The position numbers and the translations under genes are program-made. Shown here one piece after another: positions 9,945 to 17,985 of a stretch of 64,000 bases of DNA. The stretch's first letter is position 1. Each line of letters opens with the position of its first letter. The stretch covers positions 1-64,000 of the forward strand of contig JACPYM010000031.1 of NCBI GenBank assembly GCA_016196035.1, written 5' to 3'. The notes beneath the pieces were generated by a model. It made no database searches. It was not told where the DNA came from and saw nothing but the letters and a program-made list of their open reading frames with translations. The DNA is from Acidobacteriota bacterium (lineage in GTDB: Bacteria; Acidobacteriota; Blastocatellia; RBC074).

Positions 9945-10141
9945 GGAAGATTATCGGCAGGAGAAGGACAATAGACTGAGGCTTGTTGGCGAGCGGATGA
10001 CGCAAGGTCGTCCGCTCATTTTTTATGGCTAAGCGCGTGCTTTGGCAACTGGCCGTTGTCCCATTTCCTCAACTGACCGATCCCAAATTCGAACAGTTTT
10101 GTCCAGTTAAGTGCGGCGAGGCTCATCTATCAAGAGAGGCG

Positions 10142-10232
10142 AAAGAGAGAGTACGGAACAGACGGAAATAACTGAACAAACGGAGCAGCGGCCAGCCAGC
10201 CTGATTTCGCCTGTTCCGTAATCGCTCTCTCC
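10142..10232. repeat. Long inverted repeat, family C, with internal direct repeats
   Basis: An AGAGAGTACGGAACAG-type left arm and a CTGTTCCGTAATCGCTCTCT right arm can pair imperfectly. Inside the left half an 18-base unit beginning CGGAACAGACGGAAATAA is followed by a degenerate second copy. A second family C element lies at 41614-41705. The rest of 9945-10367 contains no gene I can support. Confidence 0.75.
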
Positions 10233-10367
10233 AATGATCCGCCACCGAACCACCGAAAGCCTAGCTGTGCTCTGGTGGTTCTGGCACAATGCTTGACTTG
10301 CATAGCCTGGATTCCGGCCTGTCTGCGCAGGTTGCGGAACGCATCATCACAATCAGAGGACAAAGCA

Positions 10368-12794
10368 ATGACGACATTCTGGCAAGACTTGCGCTATGCC
10401 GTGCGTATGTTGCGCGGCAACCCCGGCGTCACGTTGGCCGCCGTGCTTTCGCTGGCGTTGGGCATTGGTGCGGCGGCGGCAATCTTCAGCGTGGTGGATG
10501 CGCTGTTGTTGCGTCCGCTGCCTTACCCTGAAGCGGGGCGGCTGGTCGTGGTGCGCGAAGTCAATACGCGCGGCGGACAGATGTCGCTGGCCGAGCCGAA
10601 TTACGAAGACCTGAGCGCGCGCAGCCAGAGCTTCAGCACGCTGGCCATGTCGGCAGGCAGCTTTCAGCTTGTCGTGACCGGTGGCAGCGAGCCTAGGCGC
10701 GCGCGCGTTTCGTATGCTTCGGGCAGCTTCTTTGAAGTCATGGGCGTGCAACCCCACGCGGGCCGCGTCTTTTTGCCGGAAGAAACAAAGTACGGCGGGC
10801 CGAAAGCGGCGCTGGTGAGTTACGAATTTTGGCAGCGGCAATTGGGCGCGCGCGCGGATTTGAGCGCGGCGCGGCTCAACGTGGATGGCGCGCTGTGCAA
10901 CGTGGTGGGCGTGCTGCCGCCCGGCTTCGACTATCCGGCGGAAACCGAAGTCTGGGTGACGACCGGGATCGAACCGCCGAACACTTCGCGCACCGCGCAT
11001 AACTGGCCGGTGGTCGGGCGGCTGCGCGCGGGTGTCACGCTACAGCAGGCGCGCGCCGAAGTCAGCGCCATCGGCCAACGGATACGGCAGGAAAATGGCG
11101 CGCAACTGGGCGCCGCGCCGGATTTCGCCATGACGGATTTCGCCTTGACGCCCTTGCAGGAACATCTGACGCGCAACGTGCGCGCAGGCTTGTGGTTGTT
11201 ACTGGGCGCGGTCGGGTTGTTGTTGCTGGTGGCCTGCGCGAACGCCGCGAATTTACTGTTGGCGCAATTGACGGCGCGGCAGCGCGAATTCGCCGTGCGG
11301 GCGGCGTTGGGCGCGGGGCGTTGGCAAATCACACGGCAATTGGTCGTCGAGAATCTGGTGTTGACACTCGCGTCAGCAGGGCTAGGCGCGCTGCTCGCCA
11401 GCTTTGGCGTGGACGTGTTGTTGCAACTCGAACAGGGCAGCTTGCCGCGCCTGAATCCGGTGGGTGTGGATGGGCGCGTGTTGTTCTTCGCTGGCGCGCT
11501 GGCCGTGCTGATCGGCGTCGTGCTGGGTTGTTTACCGGCGCTGCGTTTTGGGCAACAGGATTTGCAGGCGGCGCTGAAAGAAGGCGGACGCGGACAATCC
11601 GCCGGCGCACTCAGTCAACGCTTGCGCGGCGCATTGGTGATCGCGCAACTGGCCCTGACGCTGGTGTTGCTGACGGGCGCGGGCTTGCTAGGGCGCAGCT
11701 TCATCAAGTTGTGGCAAACCGATCCGGGCTTCAAACCGGAGCGCGCCGTAGTCATGCGGCTCTCGCTGCCTTCGACCGTCACGCCGCAAGAGGATGAGCG
11801 CACGCGGCTGTTTTATGTGCAGTTGCTGGCGCGCGTGCAACAACTGACGGGTGTCGGCGCCGTGGGCGGCATCAATTCGCTGCCGCTGGCGGAACGTGGC
11901 GCGAACGGCACGTTCCTGCTTGACGGCGATCCGGCGCAACGCGGCACGGCGGATTATCGCGTGGCGAGCGGCGGCTTTTTCACGGCGCTGGGCGTGCCGC
12001 TGTTGCGCGGACGATTCTTTGACGAGCGCGACACCGTGAATGCGCCGCACGCCGCCCTCATCAATCAAGCGCTGGCCGCGCGCTACTGGCCCAACCGCGA
12101 CCCGCTCGGCCAACGCATTCAATTCGGCAATATGGACGGCGACAAGCACATCCTGACGGTCGTTGGTGTGGTCGGCGATGTGCGCGACGCGCTGGATGCG
12201 CCGGTCGAGCCGACGGTCTATGCCTGTTCGGTGCAGCGCCCGCAATGGTGGCAGGTCTCGCGGTTGGCCGTCGTCGTGCGCTCGCCGCTCGAACCGGCGG
12301 CTTTGATTCCGGCCCTACGCGCGACGGTGCTGGGGCTGCGCGCCGATGTGCCGCTGAATTTCAGCACACTGCCCGAAGTCTTTTCCGCCTCGCTTGATCA
12401 GCGCCGCTTTAGCTTGGTGATCTTCGGCGCGTTCGCCCTCGTCGCGCTGTTGCTGGCGGCGCTGGGCGTTTACGGCGTGATGTCTTATGTCGTCACGCAA
12501 CGCACGCACGAACTCGGCATCCGCCTGGCGCTGGGCGCGGGCGCGCGCGACGTGTTGCGGCTGGTGATCGGACAGGGGCTGCGGCTGGCGTTGGCGGGCA
12601 TTGCGTTGGGACTGCTGGCCGCGCTGGCAGCCACGCGCTTGCTGGCAACGCTGGTGTACGGCGTGAGCACGACCGATCCGCTGACGTTTGCGGGCATCGC
12701 GGTGTTGTTGCTGACGGTGGCATTCCTGGCGTGCTGGTTGCCCGCGCGGCGGGCGGCGCGGGTTGATCCTTTGGTGGCGTTGCGGTGCGAATGA
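10368..12794 (+). CDS. ADOP-family ABC transporter permease (MacB/FtsX type)
   Basis: An 808-residue fused permease of the Acidobacterial duplicated orphan permease type. It starts MTTFWQDLRYAVRMLRGNPG, the family's hallmark N-terminus, followed by a transmembrane helix and the line SVVDALLLRPLPYP. A MacB-like periplasmic core (about 50-245) precedes an FtsX domain (about 270-400), then the whole arrangement repeats with a second periplasmic core and a second FtsX domain ending in ARRAARVDPLVALR. The start ATG at 10368 has AGAGGA upstream; earlier in-frame starts lack both. No ATPase gene is adjacent; the LolD/MacB-like ATPase at 45.2 kb is a possible but unproven partner. The substrate is unknown. 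Confidence 0.93.
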   Translation: MTTFWQDLRYAVRMLRGNPGVTLAAVLSLALGIGAAAAIFSVVDALLLRPLPYPEAGRLVVVREVNTRGGQMSLAEPNYEDLSARSQSFSTLAMSAGSFQLVVTGGSEPRRARVSYASGSFFEVMGVQPHAGRVFLPEETKYGGPKAALVSYEFWQRQLGARADLSAARLNVDGALCNVVGVLPPGFDYPAETEVWVTTGIEPPNTSRTAHNWPVVGRLRAGVTLQQARAEVSAIGQRIRQENGAQLGAAPDFAMTDFALTPLQEHLTRNVRAGLWLLLGAVGLLLLVACANAANLLLAQLTARQREFAVRAALGAGRWQITRQLVVENLVLTLASAGLGALLASFGVDVLLQLEQGSLPRLNPVGVDGRVLFFAGALAVLIGVVLGCLPALRFGQQDLQAALKEGGRGQSAGALSQRLRGALVIAQLALTLVLLTGAGLLGRSFIKLWQTDPGFKPERAVVMRLSLPSTVTPQEDERTRLFYVQLLARVQQLTGVGAVGGINSLPLAERGANGTFLLDGDPAQRGTADYRVASGGFFTALGVPLLRGRFFDERDTVNAPHAALINQALAARYWPNRDPLGQRIQFGNMDGDKHILTVVGVVGDVRDALDAPVEPTVYACSVQRPQWWQVSRLAVVVRSPLEPAALIPALRATVLGLRADVPLNFSTLPEVFSASLDQRRFSLVIFGAFALVALLLAALGVYGVMSYVVTQRTHELGIRLALGAGARDVLRLVIGQGLRLALAGIALGLLAALAATRLLATLVYGVSTTDPLTFAGIAVLLLTVAFLACWLPARRAARVDPLVALRCE

Positions 12795-13014
12795 GTGGGC
12801 TGGAAGGCTAGAGAACGGGCAAGACCGGAGCCGACCAGCGTGGGGTCGTCATCTTTCACGCAGTTGTTTTTCCTCCTTCTTTTCGCGCTCCCAGGGTGGC
12901 GTCTTTTTACACTGCGAGCTTTGTGATTACCGGTCAGTCGTGTAGCCTTACGTCGGCAATCCGCCAAGCACACATCGTCAACTTCATCGGCATCTTCTTC
13001 AGGAGCATCAGGCA

Positions 13015-14877
13015 ATGAAAAACAATTCTCTGCGCGCGTTACTGCTCGTTGGTTTGGTCTGCCTGGGGGCGTTCAGCATTTTGCCCGCAGGCCAGGCGCA
13101 ACAAGAGTCCACCGACATCAAAGCGCGTTACACCAAGAGCGAACATCAAATCGTCATGCGCGACGGCGTCAAGCTGTTTACCTCGGTCTACGTGCCGCAA
13201 GACACGTCGCAAAAGTATCCAATCATGATGCAGCGCACGCCGTATAGCGTCGCGCCGTATGGGCCGACCGTCTATCGCACGCAACTCGGCCCCTCGCCGT
13301 TGTTTCAAAAAGAAGGCTTCATCTTTGTTTTTCAAGATGTGCGCGGGCGCAATATGTCCGAAGGCGACTTCATGTGGATGAAGCCGTTCAAGCCGAACAA
13401 GACCAGTGTTAAAGACACGGACGAAACGACCGATACCTACGACACGATTGACTGGCTGCTGAAAAATATCCCGAACAACAACGGCCGCGTGGGTATGTGG
13501 GGCATCTCGTACCCCGGCCATTACGCGGCGCAAGCCTTGATTGATCCGCATCCGGCGCTCAAGGCCGTCTCGCCCCAAGCGCCGATGGCGGACAATTGGC
13601 TGGGCGATGATATGCACCACAACGGCGCGTTATTTTTGCCGCACGCCTTCAATTTCATCATTGGCTTTGGCCGCCCCCGCACAGGGCCAAGCGTGCCGCA
13701 AGGTGGGCCGCGTTTTGATCACGGGACGAATGACGGCTACAAATTCTTTTTGGAAATGGGCGCGTTGCCCAACGCGCAAAAGTACATGAAGAACGAGATC
13801 AAGATTTGGGACGAATGGATGGAGCACGGCGATTATGATCAATACTGGCAGCCGCAAAACGTGCCGCAGCATTTGAAGAAGGTCACGCCCGCCGTCATGA
13901 CCGTCGGCGGTTTGTTCGATGCCGAAGACGTGCAAGGGCCGCTCGCTATTTACCGCGCCATCGAAAAGAACAACCCACGAGCCTGGAACGTGCTGGTCGA
14001 AGGCCCCTGGTGCCACGGTTGCTGGGCGCGCCGCGATGGCACTGCGCTGGGCGGCGCGAATTTCGGTTCCAACACCTCGGCCTTTTATCAGGAGAACATC
14101 GAGTTCCCGTTTTTCATGCACTTCCTGAAAGACAAGGGCGAGATGAAGCTGCCCGAAGCGTATATGTTTGAGAGCGGCTCAAACACCTGGAAGACCTACG
14201 CCGAATGGCCGCCGAAAAACAGCGCGCCGAAGCAATTGTATTTGCACGCCAACGGCAAACTGGCTTTTACAGCGCCGAGCGACGGCGCAGCCTATGACGA
14301 ATACGTGAGCGACCCGGCCAAGCCTGTGCCGTTTCAGAATCGCATCTCGACCGGGATGAATTACGAATACATGGTGGATGATCAACGCTTCGCCGCCACG
14401 CGGCCCGATGTGCTGGTGTACCAAACCGAGGTGCTGACCGAAGACGTGACGATCAGCGGCGAACTCTTTGCCGATCTATTCGCCTCGACTTCCGGCACTG
14501 ATTCCGACTTTGTGGTGAAGCTGATTGATGTGTATCCCGACCGCGCCGCTGACACCAGCATGAACGGCTATCAAATGCTGGTGCGCGGCGAACCGATGCG
14601 CGCCAAATACCGCAACAGTTGGTCGAAACCCGAAGCGTTGAAACCGGGCGAAGTCACGCGCATCCCATTTGCCATGCCCGATGTGAATCACAACTTCCAG
14701 CAAGGCCACCGGATCATGCTGCACATTCAAAGCACCTGGTTCCCGCTGGTAGACCGCAATCCGCAGAAGTTTTTGAATATCTACCAAGCCAAAGACAGCG
14801 ATTTTCAAAAGGCGACCCAACGCATTTACCACTCGGCGAAGTTCCCAACGAGTTTGAAAGTGAATGTCTTGAAGTAA
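13015..14877 (+). CDS. Secreted CocE/NonD family hydrolase (X-Pro dipeptidyl-peptidase-like)
   Basis: A 620-residue alpha/beta hydrolase with signal peptide (LLLVGLVCLGAFSILPAGQA, cut near AQQ). It has the N-terminal region VMRDGVKLFTSVYVP and FQDVRGRNMSEG, the nucleophile elbow GISYPG (Ser about residue 164), a later Asp region (GGLFDAEDV) and His region (EGPWCHGCW), and a C-terminal jelly-roll domain (VYQTEVLTEDVTISGEL to HRIMLHIQSTWFP). Family members hydrolyse esters, amides or X-Pro peptides. The specific substrate cannot be read from sequence. GGAGCATCAGGCA precedes the ATG. The 220-base gap upstream (12795-13014) has no evident gene. A palindromic element follows three bases after the stop. 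Confidence 0.93.
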   Translation: MKNNSLRALLLVGLVCLGAFSILPAGQAQQESTDIKARYTKSEHQIVMRDGVKLFTSVYVPQDTSQKYPIMMQRTPYSVAPYGPTVYRTQLGPSPLFQKEGFIFVFQDVRGRNMSEGDFMWMKPFKPNKTSVKDTDETTDTYDTIDWLLKNIPNNNGRVGMWGISYPGHYAAQALIDPHPALKAVSPQAPMADNWLGDDMHHNGALFLPHAFNFIIGFGRPRTGPSVPQGGPRFDHGTNDGYKFFLEMGALPNAQKYMKNEIKIWDEWMEHGDYDQYWQPQNVPQHLKKVTPAVMTVGGLFDAEDVQGPLAIYRAIEKNNPRAWNVLVEGPWCHGCWARRDGTALGGANFGSNTSAFYQENIEFPFFMHFLKDKGEMKLPEAYMFESGSNTWKTYAEWPPKNSAPKQLYLHANGKLAFTAPSDGAAYDEYVSDPAKPVPFQNRISTGMNYEYMVDDQRFAATRPDVLVYQTEVLTEDVTISGELFADLFASTSGTDSDFVVKLIDVYPDRAADTSMNGYQMLVRGEPMRAKYRNSWSKPEALKPGEVTRIPFAMPDVNHNFQQGHRIMLHIQSTWFPLVDRNPQKFLNIYQAKDSDFQKATQRIYHSAKFPTSLKVNVLK

Positions 14878-14879
14878 GC

Positions 14880-15002
14880 CCTGGGTACGCACCGCTTCCA
14901 GCGTGCGGTCTTGACGTCAGACGCGATAATGCCGGAGGGGTTTCCTTCGGCATCCGTCCGTCCAATGCCAAGTTTGCACGCTGGAAGCGCTGCGTACCCA
15001 GG
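14880..15002. repeat. Long inverted repeat, family A
   Basis: Left arm CTGGGTACGCACCGCTTCCA... (14880-14908) and its complement (14974-15002) flank a 65-base loop that itself contains a small AATGCCGGAGG...CCTTCGGCAT hairpin. It starts three bases after the hydrolase stop and ends 16 bases before the next start. Arms and loop both match the element at 49017-49140. Confidence 0.92.
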
Positions 15003-15018
15003 TTTGAGGAATCCATTT

Positions 15019-15837
15019 ATGTCACTCCGCATCATCGCGTTCGGCGCACACCCGGACGATTGCGAATTGAAAGCCGCCGGTTCCGCCGCCAAATGGGCCG
15101 CTGCCGGGCACAAGGTCAAATTCGTCGCCACCACCAACGGCGACGTAGGCCATTTTGCTCAGGCAGGCGGGCCGTTGGCGTTGCGACGCACGGCAGAGGT
15201 CACGCGTTGCGCTGAATTGCTGGGCATCACGACGCAGGTGCTGGACATTCACGATGGCGAGTTGCTGCCGACATTAGAAAACCGCCGCACCATCGCGCGG
15301 CTCATCCGCGAATGGCAGGCCGACATCGTGCTGTGTCATCGGACGTGCGATTACCACCCCGATCATCGCTACACCGGCGTGCTGGTCGAAGACGCCGCCG
15401 TGTTGGTGGCTGCGCCGTTCTTTGTGACGGACGTGCCGCCCTGCCCGCGTAATCCGGTGATCCTGTATTACTCGGATGGCTTCAAGAAACCCTACCCGTT
15501 TGATCCGGCCATCATTGTCGGCATTGACGAGGTGATTGAGGTGAAACGCGCCTGCATCGAAGCCATGCCTTCGCAATTCGCCGATGCCGATTCCTGGCAA
15601 GGGCGTTACCTGCCCGGCGTGCCCCAAGGCAAAGATAACGACGAAGGGCGCAAGGCCTTCATCCGCGAATGGCTGATTGCACGCGATGCCGATGTCGCCC
15701 AGCGCTATCGTGCGTTACTGGTCGAGCGCTACGGCGAGGCGCAGGGCAACACGGTGCAATATGCCGAAGCGTTCGAGGTTTGCCAATACGGGCGGCAGCC
15801 GACGGCAGCTGAGTTGAATGAATTGTTTCCGCGCTAA
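15019..15837 (+). CDS. PIG-L family deacetylase
   Basis: A 272-residue metal-dependent N-acetyl-sugar deacetylase (LmbE-like). It begins MSLRIIAFGAHPDDCELKAA, where AHPDD binds the catalytic zinc, and has the second family motif CDYHPDHRYTG near residue 113. Relatives remove acetyl groups from GlcNAc conjugates such as GlcNAc-PI, mycothiol or bacillithiol precursors; the substrate here is unknown. The start at 15019 has TTTGAGGA upstream; an in-frame ATG at 14911 lies inside the preceding palindrome and would add 36 residues encoded by the repeat. The gene is cytoplasmic by lack of signal peptide and is followed nine bases later by another palindrome. Confidence 0.93.
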   Translation: MSLRIIAFGAHPDDCELKAAGSAAKWAAAGHKVKFVATTNGDVGHFAQAGGPLALRRTAEVTRCAELLGITTQVLDIHDGELLPTLENRRTIARLIREWQADIVLCHRTCDYHPDHRYTGVLVEDAAVLVAAPFFVTDVPPCPRNPVILYYSDGFKKPYPFDPAIIVGIDEVIEVKRACIEAMPSQFADADSWQGRYLPGVPQGKDNDEGRKAFIREWLIARDADVAQRYRALLVERYGEAQGNTVQYAEAFEVCQYGRQPTAAELNELFPR

Positions 15838-15845
15838 TGGAACAT

Positions 15846-15934
15846 TTCTCCCACGAAGGCACACGCAGAGAGCACGAAGGAAGAAAGTTTTTTGCCTATT
15901 CTTCATGTCTACTTTGTGTGCCTTCGTGGGAGAA
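15846..15934. repeat. Long inverted repeat, family D
   Basis: Left arm TTCTCCCACGAAGGCACAC (15846-15864) pairs perfectly with 15916-15934. The second copy, at 22506-22585, has GAAGACACAC in place of GAAGGCACAC, with the matching change in its other arm. It begins nine bases after the PIG-L stop. Confidence 0.9.
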
Positions 15935-15981
15935 TGCAGCCGGTTCATCTTTTACTGATACTGATTCGGAGAAAGAACACT

Positions 15982-16806
15982 ATGCAATTACTCGAAGGCA
16001 AAACTGCCATTGTCACCGGCTCCGGTCGCGGCATCGGGCGCGCTGTGGCGGTGATGTTTGCACAACACGGCGCATCCGTCGTCGTCAACGATTTGGACGG
16101 CGAAGTCGCTGAACAAGCCGTCAGTGAAATCAAAGCAGCAGGCGGTAACGCGGTTGCTTGCGTCGGCAGCGTGACCGCGCCCGCATTCCCAGACAAGATC
16201 GTTAAGACCTGCGTCGAAGAGTTCGGCAAGCTCGACATCATCGTCAATAACGCTGGCTACACTTGGGACGCCGTGGTGCAAAACATCACCGACGAGATGT
16301 GGGACGCGATGATCGAAGTGCATCTGACCGCGCCCTTCAAAATCATCCGCGCCGCTGTGCCTTACATGCGCGAAGTCGCCAAGCAGGAAATCGCCGAGGG
16401 CCGGCGCGTCCATCGCAAGATCATCAACGTGTCTTCCACCTCCGGCGTCGCCGGCAATCCGGGCCAGGCGAATTATTCCGCCGGCAAGATGGGCATCGTC
16501 GGCGTGACCAAAACGCTGGCGAAGGAATGGGGCCGTTTCAACATCAACGTCAATGCGGTGGCCTACGGTTTTATCGAAACACGGCTAACGGCGGCGAAAG
16601 AGAATCAACCCACCGCGCACATCGGCGAGAACGAGATTCAACTCGGCATCCCCGAACAGATGCGGCAGATGGCGCAGAAATTCGTCCCACTCGGTCGCGG
16701 CGGCACGCCCGAAGAAGCCGCCGGGCCGGTGTTGTTTCTAGCGTCGCCCCTGTCTGATTATGTGACCGGGCATGTGTTGCTGGTCACGGGCGGGTCGTAT
16801 GTGTAA
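15982..16806 (+). CDS. SDR family oxidoreductase (FabG-like)
   Basis: A 274-residue short-chain dehydrogenase. It shows the Rossmann motif TGSGRGIG (about residues 12-19), acidic residues for cofactor choice in VVNDLDG, the structural NNAG motif, and the catalytic Ser plus YSAGK (Tyr/Lys) triad. The end LLVTGGSYV is also typical. Several insertions relative to FabG (for example the MREVAKQEIAEGRRVHRK loop) suggest a specialised subfamily rather than fatty acid synthesis. CGGAG lies upstream of the ATG at 15982; the longer in-frame start at 15892 falls in the preceding palindrome. The substrate is unknown. Confidence 0.92.
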   Translation: MQLLEGKTAIVTGSGRGIGRAVAVMFAQHGASVVVNDLDGEVAEQAVSEIKAAGGNAVACVGSVTAPAFPDKIVKTCVEEFGKLDIIVNNAGYTWDAVVQNITDEMWDAMIEVHLTAPFKIIRAAVPYMREVAKQEIAEGRRVHRKIINVSSTSGVAGNPGQANYSAGKMGIVGVTKTLAKEWGRFNINVNAVAYGFIETRLTAAKENQPTAHIGENEIQLGIPEQMRQMAQKFVPLGRGGTPEEAAGPVLFLASPLSDYVTGHVLLVTGGSYV

Positions 16807-16836
16807 GTTGATGCCGTGTCAGTAGCCTGACCGTGA

Positions 16837-17126
16837 GGCTTGTCATTACCCAAATCTTTTCAGTTGGGCGCTGAAGGCGCGACGGACATTAGCCAGTGGT
16901 GAAACCACCGGAACCGCGTCGTTATTGGGGTTGCGTCCCGGCAGGGACGCCGGACTCTGATTTATTCGTAAATCAGCTTCGGTCCCAGCGCCCCTTCAGG
17001 GCGCGAAAATGGTGGCATCTTTTCCGGTGGTTCCGCGCAGCGCTTCACCACCGGCTAATATCCACGGCCCTTTCAGGGCCAAAAGCCCGAATCGCTAAAC
17101 GCGAAAGATTTGGGTAATGACAAGCC
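16837..17126. repeat. 290-bp nested inverted-repeat element
   Basis: Perfect 23-bp outer arms (GGCTTGTCATTACCCAAATC..., 16837-16859, and 17104-17126) enclose several inner inverted pairs: ATTAGCCAGTGGTGAA with TTCACCACCGGCTAAT, AACCACCGGAACC with a GGTGGTTCC arm, CTGATTTAT with AAATCAG, and CCCTTCAGGG-type palindromes. It begins 31 bases after the SDR stop and ends 36 bases before the next gene. No protein is supported inside it. The CCCTTTCAGGG core recurs at 21174-21370. Confidence 0.85.
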
Positions 17127-17161
17127 GTGAGGGAGGGCGGGCAATCACAAAGTGAGGTGTT

Positions 17162-17923
17162 ATGTCAGCACAACCAAAACTCGAAGCGGAACAAGAGTGG
17201 ATTCCCAAGCTCGAAGACTTAATCCCGGAGGATGATGAATCCGTGGACAATCTCTTTTCTGAAACCCAGCAACGGCTGTTGACTGAGCCGCTTTACAGTG
17301 CGTGGGTGCAGTCAGGCCAGGAACAGACCTTTTTGGCGGCGGCCAATGTCGGTGTGTATTACATGTTAGGCAGTCCGAGCATTGGGCCGGATGTATTGCT
17401 CAGCCTGGACGTGCAAGTGCCCGCCGGATTTTGGAGCCGGGAGCAGCGCTCTTATTACATTTGGGAGTATGGCAAAGCGCCCGATCTGGTGATTGAGATT
17501 ATCTCGAAAACCGTGCGCGGCGAGGACACGACCAAGAAGGACATCTATGCGCGCATGCGCGTGGGCTATTACGTGATCTTCGATCCGAACGCCTATTTGA
17601 TGCCGGAGGTGTTGACGGTTTATCGCTGGGACAACTTCCGCTATGAATCGCAAGCGACGGCTGATTTTCCTGCCCTCGGTCTCGGCTTGACGCTGTGGGA
17701 AGGCGCATACGAAGGCAAGCGCGACCGTTGGTTGCGTTGGGTGGATGCGGTGGGCAACTTGATTCCGACCGGCCAAGAGCGCGGCGACCGCGAGCAGGCG
17801 CGCGCCGAACAGGAACACACGCGTGCCGAACAGGAACGCACGCGTGCCGACCATGAACACGCGCGCGCAGAGCGCCTGGCGGAGATGTTGCGCCAATTGG
17901 GGCGAGACCCTGGAACTTTATAG
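17162..17923 (+). CDS. Uma2 family (DUF820) PD-(D/E)XK endonuclease-like protein
   Basis: A 253-residue protein with the Uma2/DUF820 fold typical of cyanobacteria and Acidobacteriota. Recognisable pieces are SPSIGPDVLLSLDVQVP, the core APDLVIEIISKT containing the D-x(n)-ExxxK catalytic arrangement, and KKDIYARMRVGYYVIFDP. The C-terminal 45 residues are a charged seven-residue repeat (RAEQEHT, RAEQERT, RADHEHA) predicted to form a coiled coil, which is common in the family. The biological role of Uma2 proteins is not established; they are nuclease-like by fold. The start codon ATG at 17162 follows GTGAGGTGTT. Confidence 0.9.
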   Translation: MSAQPKLEAEQEWIPKLEDLIPEDDESVDNLFSETQQRLLTEPLYSAWVQSGQEQTFLAAANVGVYYMLGSPSIGPDVLLSLDVQVPAGFWSREQRSYYIWEYGKAPDLVIEIISKTVRGEDTTKKDIYARMRVGYYVIFDPNAYLMPEVLTVYRWDNFRYESQATADFPALGLGLTLWEGAYEGKRDRWLRWVDAVGNLIPTGQERGDREQARAEQEHTRAEQERTRADHEHARAERLAEMLRQLGRDPGTL

Positions 17924-17985
17924 CCGCCAAAAGGCCCGTTCTGACTATCACAAACCAACGCAGTAGCCACTTTGGAGAAAATGCA

